From the NCBI GenBank assembly GCA_910584205.1, contig CAJUAA010000050.1, positions 1 through 20,380 of the forward strand: DNA of 20,380 nucleotides, written 5' to 3'. The notes under the pieces were generated by a model. The model did not search any database. It had not been told where the DNA came from and saw only the letters and a list, made by a program, of their open reading frames with translations. Source of the stretch: an uncultured Lachnospiraceae bacterium. Its GTDB lineage: Bacteria > Bacillota > Clostridia > Lachnospirales > Lachnospiraceae. The translations under genes and the position numbers were made by a program. Positions 14,647 to 20,380 of this stretch are shown here, in pieces (positions within the stretch are counted from its first letter, which is position 1; each line of letters starts with the position of its first letter).

Positions 14647-14991
14647 CTACAAAGAAAACACGATGATGCCGAAAATCGTAATGAGGATCGACAAAACAGC
14701 CCTTCTGGTCGGTTTTTCCTTCAGGAAACATACCGCCAGTATGGTCACCCAGATAATGCCGGTGGATTCGATCATGGGTGTCACCTTCAGCTCCACGCCC
14801 CGGTAGGCAAATACATTGATCACCGTCGTTCCCAGCAGAAGCCCATAGCTTACAATGACCCTCCAGTTCAGAAACTTCAGGATCACATTCTTATGCTCCA
14901 TCTGCGCCGACTGTTTCAGAAGGATCTGCGACACCGACGCCACGAATACTGACGAAAACGCCAGAAGATAACTAATGTTCATCCATTCCAT
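14647..14991 (-). CDS. SMR/EamA-like half-transporter, ArnF-like (second of a pair)
   Basis: A 114-residue membrane protein with four helices in the small multidrug resistance layout. VFVASVSQILLKQSA (about 15-29) resembles the first helix of E. coli ArnE/ArnF (ASVAQ and SVAGQ stretches, from memory). ELKVTPMIESTGIIWVTILAVCFLKEKPTRRAVLSILITIFGIIVF is the family C-terminal pattern. The Glu14 of EmrE-type drug pumps is Ala18 here. It overlaps the other half-transporter gene by 20 bases, implying a heterodimer. The context (aminotransferase, GT-C-like protein) suggests flipping of a lipid-linked sugar. A start at ATG 14982 is also possible. Confidence 0.78.
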   Translation of the reverse strand: MEWMNISYLLAFSSVFVASVSQILLKQSAQMEHKNVILKFLNWRVIVSYGLLLGTTVINVFAYRGVELKVTPMIESTGIIWVTILAVCFLKEKPTRRAVLSILITIFGIIVFSL

Positions 14992-15331
14992 GAATACTGA
15001 TCCCCGCTATGATAATAAGACTGCCGATGATATTGTTGACGGTTACCTGTTCCTTAAAAAAGATCACGGACCAGATCAGGATCAGAATATAGAGAATTCC
15101 TTTCCTCAGATAGGCCGTAGTCAGAGGGATCAGCTCCAGAAGCAGCTGCCACATGATGGCAAAGACTCCCAGGCATCCCACTGCCAGTATATAAAAGAAG
15201 ATGAATTCCTTCGAAAACGTCTCGTATGTTCCCGCAAATTTGATAAATACCGAGCTCAGGCTCTGGATGATCAGAGACAAAGACATCAAAATCAGGATCT
15301 TCGGTCGGTTGGATTTTTTTTCTTCTGCCAT
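14972..15331 (-). CDS. SMR/EamA-like half-transporter (first of a pair)
   Basis: A 119-residue membrane protein with four helices. Helix 1 reads LIIQSLSSVFIKFAG. The C-terminal half PLTTAYLRKGILYILILIWSVIFFKEQVTVNNIIGSLIIIAGI closely follows the SMR family pattern. The position matching EmrE Glu14, eight residues before the helix-end Lys31, is Gln23. Proton-coupled drug export of the EmrE kind is therefore unlikely. It is followed, with a 20-base overlap, by a second SMR-like gene. Paired SMR proteins that lack this glutamate include ArnE/ArnF, which flip undecaprenyl-phosphate-aminoarabinose. The start is ATG 15331 with an AGGAAAGG stretch upstream, 20 bases after the ATP-grasp gene. Confidence 0.78.
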   Translation of the reverse strand: MAEEKKSNRPKILILMSLSLIIQSLSSVFIKFAGTYETFSKEFIFFYILAVGCLGVFAIMWQLLLELIPLTTAYLRKGILYILILIWSVIFFKEQVTVNNIIGSLIIIAGISIHGMDEH

Positions 15332-15351
15332 AAGAAGCCTTTCCTTTTCTC

Positions 15352-16452
15352 CTATTCACACATAATATAATACCCGAGTCTGGTGGAACTGTCCGATACC
15401 TTTCCCAGATTGGACAGGTCGATCTCACTGACCCGGTAGATTTTCTCAGGACATTCCTTCTGGAGTGCGTGAAGCTCCTCCACATCTTCCATGGTAAAGA
15501 GAAAACGGACTTCCGCTTTTCGGGGACTGGTTTTTGGCGCCAGCCGGGGCTCCTTTCCGCACGCCACGTCGATGACCATCTCCATAAAATCATAGCCGGT
15601 GGAAAGAGGTACCAGATCCGATCCGATACAGTCTCCGCCCATGCGGGAACCGATCTCGATGATGCGCACCTTGCCTTCCGGAGTGATCTTGAACTCTCCG
15701 TGGGAAGCGCCGTCTGTAATCTTCAGGGCATCCAGCGCTTTCCTCATCACATAATCCACCCTGTACATCATATCCTCCGACAGAACCGCCGGCTCCGCGT
15801 GCCCGGTCTCAATGAAATGCGGCGCACCCGTCGTATACTTCTTTGTCACAGCCAGTCTCGTATGTTTTCCCTTACAGGAAATGGCCTCATAACTGTACTC
15901 TTCCCCTTCGATATATTCCTCCACGATGGCCTCTTTTGCAAAGGACTGGTTCACGGCCTGACGGATGGCCTCTCCCAGATTTTCAAAATCCGTCACCTTC
16001 GTGATGGCGCGGCTTCCGGACCGGTCCGTAGGCTTTACGATCAGCGGAAGGCGCATGCCGTAGAGATACGCCTCCATACGGTCCACCCGGTAAAATTTCG
16101 GCGTGGCGATACGCGCTCTGGTGAATGCCTCCCGCATGGCGTATTTATTGGTGGACAGGCGGATGCACTCCGGGCTGTTCCCCGGAAGCCCCAGGCCTGC
16201 AGCGACTTTGCTTACGGTAATATTCGCAAGGTCGGAAGCGATGGACGCCACCGCGTCCGGCCGGATCTCCCTGCATGTTTCAAGAATCTGTTCTGTCTCA
16301 ACAATACTGATGGGATAAAAATAATCCGCGGTCTGTTCTCCCGGCGAACCGTCCTTCCATGCAAATACATGCGTCTCAAATCCCATCTCTTTTGCCTTCA
16401 GAATCAACTGATTCTGAAAATCGTTTGCCCCGATGATAACGATCTTCTTCAT
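15352..16452 (-). CDS. ATP-grasp ligase of unknown substrate
   Basis: A 366-residue ATP-grasp protein. A pre-ATP-grasp Rossmann-like N-terminal domain begins KKIVIIGANDFQNQLILKAKEMG. The central fold has LPLIVKPTDRSGSRAI (135-150) and AIVEEYIEGEEYSYEA (175-190). The metal-binding GEFKITPEGKVRIIEIGSRMGGD (about 253-275) carries the acidic residues expected for Mg-ATP. The family joins a carboxylate, activated as acyl-phosphate, to an amine or thiol. PurK, carbamoyl-phosphate synthase and L-amino-acid ligases share this plan. It lies 18 bases after a sugar aminotransferase gene and 20 bases before the transporter pair. I infer that it acylates the amino group made by that enzyme, for instance with an amino acid. 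That is a hypothesis; no acceptor can be read from sequence. Confidence 0.85.
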   Translation of the reverse strand: MKKIVIIGANDFQNQLILKAKEMGFETHVFAWKDGSPGEQTADYFYPISIVETEQILETCREIRPDAVASIASDLANITVSKVAAGLGLPGNSPECIRLSTNKYAMREAFTRARIATPKFYRVDRMEAYLYGMRLPLIVKPTDRSGSRAITKVTDFENLGEAIRQAVNQSFAKEAIVEEYIEGEEYSYEAISCKGKHTRLAVTKKYTTGAPHFIETGHAEPAVLSEDMMYRVDYVMRKALDALKITDGASHGEFKITPEGKVRIIEIGSRMGGDCIGSDLVPLSTGYDFMEMVIDVACGKEPRLAPKTSPRKAEVRFLFTMEDVEELHALQKECPEKIYRVSEIDLSNLGKVSDSSTRLGYYIMCE

Positions 16453-16470
16453 AGCATTCCCTTCATCTTA

Positions 16471-17601
16471 CTAACGGTAAAATTCTGTCACCTTATCTGC
16501 AATATAACGTACCTGTTCTTCCTTCAGCCCATAATACATGGGAAGCCTTGCCAGACGCTCGCTTTCCTTCGTCGTATAGACGTCCTCCCCATGGAATCTT
16601 CCGAACCGCTCCCCCGCAGGCGCGCTGTGAAGCGGAATATAGTGAAAGACTGCCTGGATATCATGCTCCTTCAGATACTGGATCAGCGCTGTCCGCTCCT
16701 CCAGATCCCTGGCTTTGATATAGAACATATGTGCGTTATGGGTACAGTGATCCGGTATATACGGAAGTTCGATCTTTCCCTGGTCCGCCAGAGGCTTTAA
16801 CAGCTCTTCATACAGTTTCCAGCTCCTCATACGGTCCTCAAATACCTCGTCCGCCCGGTCGAACTGGGCCATCAGATACGCGGCGTTCATATCCCCCGGA
16901 AGATAGGAGGACCCGGCGTCCACCCACGTATATTTATCGATCTGCCCGCGGAAAAATTTCGCACGGTTCGTACCCTTCTCCCGGATGATCTCCGCCCGCT
17001 CCACATTCCGTTTATCCCGGATCAGAAGGGCGCCGCCCTCTCCCATGCTGTAGTTCTTCGTCTCATGGAAGGAAAAACATCCGTAATCTCCGATAGTTCC
17101 CAGAGCCTTTCCCTTATAGGTGCTCAAAATACCCTGTGCAGCGTCCTCTATGACCGTCAGGCCGTATTTCTCTGCCACCTCCATGATCTTGTCCATCTCG
17201 CAGGAAACTCCCGCGTAGTGCACCGGAGCGATGGCCCTGGTCCGTTCCGTCACCGCCGCCTCGATCTTCGTCTCATCCAGATTCATGGTATCCGGACGGA
17301 TATCCACGAAGACCGGAACCGCTCCTCTCAGCACAAAGGCGTCCGCCGTAGACACAAACGTATAGGAAGGCATGATGACCTCGTCTCCCTCTTTGATGTC
17401 TGAAAGCAGCGCCGCCAGCTCCGTAGCATGGGTACAGGAGGTGGTCAGGAGCGCCTTCGCCGTCCCTGTCTTTTTCTCCAGCCACTCATTGCAGCGGTGC
17501 GTAAAGGGACCGTCCCCGCAGATCTTGTGATTTCTGGCGACCGCCTCCTCCACATACTTCATCTCTGTTCCCAAATAAGGCGGAACATTAAAATCAATCA
17601 T
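16471..17601 (-). CDS. Nucleotide-sugar aminotransferase, WecE/RffA-like
   Basis: A 376-residue DegT/DnrJ/EryC1/StrS-family PLP enzyme. Features are FNVPPYLGTEMKYVEEAV at the N-terminus, GDGPFT (29-34), TTSCTHATELAALL (53-66), EVIMPSYTFVSTADAFVLRGAVPVFVDI, and VIEDAAQG (150-157) with the PLP-contact Asp153. FSFHETKNYSMGEGG carries the PLP lysine Lys182. The GDGPFT and SFHETKN stretches are close to WecE (dTDP-4-amino-4,6-dideoxygalactose transaminase), so the likely substrate is a dTDP-4-keto-6-deoxyhexose with glutamate as amino donor. The substrate is inferred. The dTDP-sugar genes (rmlA/rmlB) are not in the window. It sits 15 bases after the GT-C-like gene and 18 before the ATP-grasp gene. 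Confidence 0.9.
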   Translation of the reverse strand: MIDFNVPPYLGTEMKYVEEAVARNHKICGDGPFTHRCNEWLEKKTGTAKALLTTSCTHATELAALLSDIKEGDEVIMPSYTFVSTADAFVLRGAVPVFVDIRPDTMNLDETKIEAAVTERTRAIAPVHYAGVSCEMDKIMEVAEKYGLTVIEDAAQGILSTYKGKALGTIGDYGCFSFHETKNYSMGEGGALLIRDKRNVERAEIIREKGTNRAKFFRGQIDKYTWVDAGSSYLPGDMNAAYLMAQFDRADEVFEDRMRSWKLYEELLKPLADQGKIELPYIPDHCTHNAHMFYIKARDLEERTALIQYLKEHDIQAVFHYIPLHSAPAGERFGRFHGEDVYTTKESERLARLPMYYGLKEEQVRYIADKVTEFYR

Positions 17602-17616
17602 CTCTTATCCTCTTTT

Positions 17617-19296
17617 CTAAGGACGAAGAAACACCATTCCCCGTCTCATCTCCACAGGCTCATAACCCATATCTGTAAAATAATATGCAAATTCCGTCTC
17701 CAGAATTCGTTCATCGTATTCATAACAATAGACCACATCCGGAAGCTTCTCCGGCCTGAGCTCATAATAGACCGGTATGAGCGGGTCCGTCTCCAGGATC
17801 TCCCATGTGGAACAGGCGGCGCATTCCGCCTCTGTATACAGATAGATCCAGGGCGCGATACCCAGAACGAACAGTTTATCTTCGGAAGTGAGGAAAAGTT
17901 CGTCCACATCCAGAAGCACATCCTCATAGAGCTCTTTATTTTCCACGGAAGTATGGACTCCCTTCAGGGGCCCTCTAACCAGCTCCTCCGTCAGAAGGTT
18001 CAGATGCTCGTCCCCCCATACATAGGTGATCCTCTGCCAGATGCACGCGGCAAACTGAACCGCAAAAAGCAGTCCGGTCAACGCGCGGAGCCAGGCCGTC
18101 CTTCCCTGCTCCCTTACCGCGTTCCACAGAAGGACCATGGACGCCGACGAAGCGATCATACAGGAAGCGGATACGATCAATATTCCCGTATCGCTGGCAA
18201 AATGTGCCAGCAGCGTATACAGAAGCCCCGGTATATACCAGCCATAAAAAATCGTTTTGTCCCTGTCCCGGGATACCAGCCAGGCGATGACGCCGGGAAA
18301 GGCAAGCGGTATCAGCACATAATTGATACCGACCATCTCCCAGAAAAATCCGTAGTACACCACATACGGAACCGCCGTCACCATCTCAGCCAGAAGATAA
18401 AAGCAGGGCTGGACCATCCTTTTTCGGTCCGCCAGCCAGAGCGCCGCCAGCACGCCTGTCACATACACCTGAACCCTGTAATACCGATGGATCCGTACAA
18501 AATATTTCGCAAATTTTTCCCAGAAACTCTTCTGCCGCTCCGTGTCCATGACAATATAGGGAATGCACTCCGTCACTTCCTCCCACGAGGCTCTGGAAAA
18601 TACAAATGTTAAAAAAATAACAAAAATGAAGAACGCCCCAAGGCAGACAATCGCATAATTTTTTAACAGCAGCACGGGAGGGACATTCCTCTCCCGGTTC
18701 CGGCCATAAAAAAAGGCCCCGACACATAACATGCCGTACAACAGAAACAGCATCACCGCATAGGGATTGGAAAGTACGGCTCCGGCGCAGAAAAGCCCGC
18801 ACAGGAAAAAATCGAAAAATCCCGGCTGCTCCGTACAGGAAAGCGTGACAAGACACAGGAGGAGAAATCCAAAAGCAAGCGTATTATAGGACAGACTGTT
18901 AATATTATAAGGAGTCGTCACAAAATAATACAGAGCGGGAAGGATTCGAATCCATCCCAGACGGCGCATACGGAAAAAGCAGTAAAACGCCGCCAGCGCC
19001 TGAAAGAGCAGATACATCATCCGGAAAATTACGACGATCCCTTCGTTGGAGCCCACGAACAGCCGGACCAGGGAATAAAGCGGATAAGTAATCAGTGTAA
19101 AAAGCTCCGCGTTATTCCACTCGTCCACCAGCATGGCGTCTCCCTGAAAAAAACGGTGCACCGTGCTGATATAAAAAATCTCATCATTTTTATTGAATCC
19201 GTAAAACTGCCTCCACGCGAAGATCAGAAACAGTACAAAAACCGTCCCGGAAAAAATCCACAGCTCCTTCGCCGGTTTCTTTTTTCTCTCTGTCAT
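17617..19296 (-). CDS. Polytopic membrane protein, probable GT-C glycosyltransferase
   Basis: A 559-residue protein with one N-terminal helix, then GFNKNDEIFYISTVHRFFQGDAMLVDEW (about 33-60). About ten more hydrophobic helices follow to about residue 420, then a soluble C-terminal part of about 130 residues. An acidic Asp-Glu pair in the first large outer loop, followed by many helices and a soluble tail, is the layout of GT-C enzymes such as ArnT and the GT39/GT83 families. These transfer sugars from a polyprenyl-phosphate carrier. I see no closer family. The length is near that of ArnT (about 550, from memory). Neighbours supply an amino-sugar enzyme and a possible lipid-sugar flippase. The likely role is the final transfer of the sugar outside the membrane. 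It starts 7 bases after the kinase-like gene. Confidence 0.7.
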   Translation of the reverse strand: MTERKKKPAKELWIFSGTVFVLFLIFAWRQFYGFNKNDEIFYISTVHRFFQGDAMLVDEWNNAELFTLITYPLYSLVRLFVGSNEGIVVIFRMMYLLFQALAAFYCFFRMRRLGWIRILPALYYFVTTPYNINSLSYNTLAFGFLLLCLVTLSCTEQPGFFDFFLCGLFCAGAVLSNPYAVMLFLLYGMLCVGAFFYGRNRERNVPPVLLLKNYAIVCLGAFFIFVIFLTFVFSRASWEEVTECIPYIVMDTERQKSFWEKFAKYFVRIHRYYRVQVYVTGVLAALWLADRKRMVQPCFYLLAEMVTAVPYVVYYGFFWEMVGINYVLIPLAFPGVIAWLVSRDRDKTIFYGWYIPGLLYTLLAHFASDTGILIVSASCMIASSASMVLLWNAVREQGRTAWLRALTGLLFAVQFAACIWQRITYVWGDEHLNLLTEELVRGPLKGVHTSVENKELYEDVLLDVDELFLTSEDKLFVLGIAPWIYLYTEAECAACSTWEILETDPLIPVYYELRPEKLPDVVYCYEYDERILETEFAYYFTDMGYEPVEMRRGMVFLRP

Positions 19297-19303
19297 CTGT
19301 CCG

Positions 19304-19921
19304 TCAGTCCTGAACCTGATCCAGCACTTTCCGGATCACCTCCACACAGCCGTCGATTCCCAGAAGGCCGCTGTTCAGACACAGATCATAGTTGGAAGCC
19401 AGCCCCCAGTCCTGATCCGTATAATATTTATAGTGGTTGTAGCGCGCCTTATCCTTTTTCTTCAGAATCGAAGCCGCATCCTTTTCCGCAAGGCCGTAAT
19501 ACTTCACCGCCCGCTCCAGTTTACTCTTTTCATCCGCAACGATAAACACATTCAGGCAGTCGTCCCGCTCTCTCAGCACATAATCCGCCCCTCTCCCAAC
19601 GATGACGCAGGGCTCCTTTTCCGCAAGATCCTTAATAATCCGATTCTGGATAAAATAAATCTCATCCTGCAGCGACATGCCGTTTCCCGCAAATACATTA
19701 TTGGCATAGGTAAGGCTGCTGGCAATATTGAAAAGAAGGCTTCCCGTAATCCGTTCCCCTTTTTCCTCCACAAAATCCAGGGCAAATCCGCTTTCCTTCG
19801 CCACCATATCCATCAGCTTCTCGTCATAACAGGGAATATTCAGAGCTTTCGCAAGCTTTTCACCGATATATCTTCCGCCGCTTCCATTCTGGCGGCTGAT
19901 CGTCACGATTCTCTTCTTCAT
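19304..19921 (-). CDS. Cytidylate-kinase-like protein (Cytidylate_kin2 type)
   Basis: A 205-residue P-loop protein. The N-terminus KKRIVTISRQNGSGGRYIGEKLAKALNIPCYDEKL is typical of the cytidylate-kinase-like family widespread in Firmicutes. The P-loop reads SRQNGSGGRYIG, lacking the GKS/T lysine of Cmk; that is usual for this group. VIVGRGADYVLRERDDCLNVFIVAD and KARYNHYKYYTDQDWGLASNYDLCLNSG are also family-like. The substrate is not established, and true CMP kinase activity should not be assumed. I chose ATG 19921, with GAGGAGG 7 bases upstream, over the longer reading to 19942. It is the first gene of the long minus-strand run and follows a good promoter by about 30 bases. Confidence 0.85.
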   Translation of the reverse strand: MKKRIVTISRQNGSGGRYIGEKLAKALNIPCYDEKLMDMVAKESGFALDFVEEKGERITGSLLFNIASSLTYANNVFAGNGMSLQDEIYFIQNRIIKDLAEKEPCVIVGRGADYVLRERDDCLNVFIVADEKSKLERAVKYYGLAEKDAASILKKKDKARYNHYKYYTDQDWGLASNYDLCLNSGLLGIDGCVEVIRKVLDQVQD

Positions 19922-19953
19922 GTCAATTCCTCCTCTGACCAAAGATATAGTTT

Positions 19954-19982
19954 ATTTTACCCCATTTTAATAGATTTGTCAC
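19954..19982 (-). promoter_or_regulatory. Sigma-A promoter heading the 12-gene minus-strand run
   Basis: The minus strand has GTGACA (19977-19982), a 17-base spacer and TAAAAT (19954-19959), giving a start near 19947, about 26 bases before the kinase-like ATG. Between here and 9065 the genes are spaced by at most about 20 bases or overlap, and I found no hairpin terminator. This could be the main promoter of the whole run. Confidence 0.65.
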
Positions 19983-20071
19983 CTTTTCTTTTCTTAATTC
20001 CTGCTTCTCATACAGAAAGGGGAATCACTGCCGGCCTTTCAGACTTCTTTTATAACACCTGCAGTTTATAT

Positions 20072-20110
20072 AAAAAAGACACCGTGTTATGTGCAAAACA
20101 ACGGTGTCTT
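20072..20110 (-). terminator. Terminator of the tRNA operon
   Basis: AAGACACCGT (20076-20085) and ACGGTGTCTT (20101-20110) form a perfect 10-bp stem with a 15-base loop. On the minus strand it ends in six Ts (20077-20072). It lies directly after tRNA-Lys. Confidence 0.85.
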
Positions 20111-20111
20111 A

Positions 20112-20184
20112 TGAGGCATCGGGGATTCGAACCCCGGACAACTTGATTAAAAGTCAAGTGCTCTACCGACTGAGCTAATACCCC
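20112..20184 (-). tRNA. tRNA-Lys (anticodon TTT)
   Basis: A 73-base tRNA. The acceptor is GGGGTAT paired with ATGCCTC with two G-U pairs, discriminator A. The D-arm begins TAGCTCAG, the anticodon stem CTTGA/TCAAG encloses CTTTTAA (anticodon TTT), and the T-arm contains GGTTCGAATCC. CCA is not encoded. It is the last tRNA before the terminator. Confidence 0.95.
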
Positions 20185-20230
20185 GCTTATTCATTTTCTG
20201 CATATGCATTTTATTTCTACATACGCAAAA

Positions 20231-20303
<73 letters not shown>

Positions 20304-20325
20304 ATGTGAGTAATGACTACTCGAG

Positions 20326-20380
<55 letters not shown>

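Noticed and set aside
15469..16800. 443-codon plus-strand open frame
   Set aside because: Lies antisense to the ATP-grasp and aminotransferase genes, which have clear catalytic motifs; the translation is unlike any protein family I know.

Overview
The window looks like chromosome of a spore-forming Clostridia bacterium, most likely Lachnospiraceae (inference from gene content and order, not a database match). It carries spmA, ricT, a type I signal peptidase, an ECF sigma/membrane-partner pair, and the speA-like/kinase/holB/ricT/rsmI/methyltransferase neighbourhood that resembles the yaaO-tmk-holB-yaaT-yabB-yabC region of Bacillus subtilis.

Layout. (1) Positions 1-2270 are visibly AT-rich and hold a two-gene minus-strand operon: an OLD/SMC-like ATPase and a small protein with a PD-(D/E)XK-type motif. 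It looks like a horizontally acquired anti-phage module placed directly behind the terminator of spmA. (2) Positions 2270-5290, minus strand: a MATE exporter, trmO and spmA. A hairpin between trmO and spmA appears to serve as terminator, possible sporulation promoter -10 and spmA Shine-Dalgarno region. (3) Positions 5300-6840, minus strand: signal peptidase I, a Glu-rich secreted/anchored protein and a 55-residue membrane protein. (4) Positions 6843-9017, plus strand: a degenerate GGDEF membrane protein, an ECF-type sigma factor and a single-pass membrane partner, ending in a bidirectional terminator. (5) Positions 9065-19982, minus strand: a tightly packed run of 12 genes behind one good promoter at about 19970. 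The first six encode a cytidylate-kinase-like protein, a GT-C-like membrane protein, a WecE-type sugar aminotransferase, an ATP-grasp ligase and a pair of SMR-like half-transporters. The last six are an Orn/Lys/Arg-decarboxylase-family protein, a guanylate-kinase-like protein, holB, ricT, rsmI and a COG4123-type methyltransferase. (6) Positions 20072-20380, minus strand: tRNA-Lys, tRNA-Phe and initiator tRNA-fMet (cut by the window end), followed by a terminator.

Two candidates for undescribed systems stand out. One is the ATPase/nuclease pair at the left end. The other is the aminotransferase + ATP-grasp + two SMR halves + GT-C set, which resembles in outline the Arn (aminoarabinose) route of Gram-negative bacteria. 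I infer that it makes an amino-sugar, possibly acylated, flips it on a lipid carrier and transfers it to a surface polymer. There is no stretch above 300 bases without a gene. The longest gap, 6672-6911, holds two divergent promoters and a palindrome.
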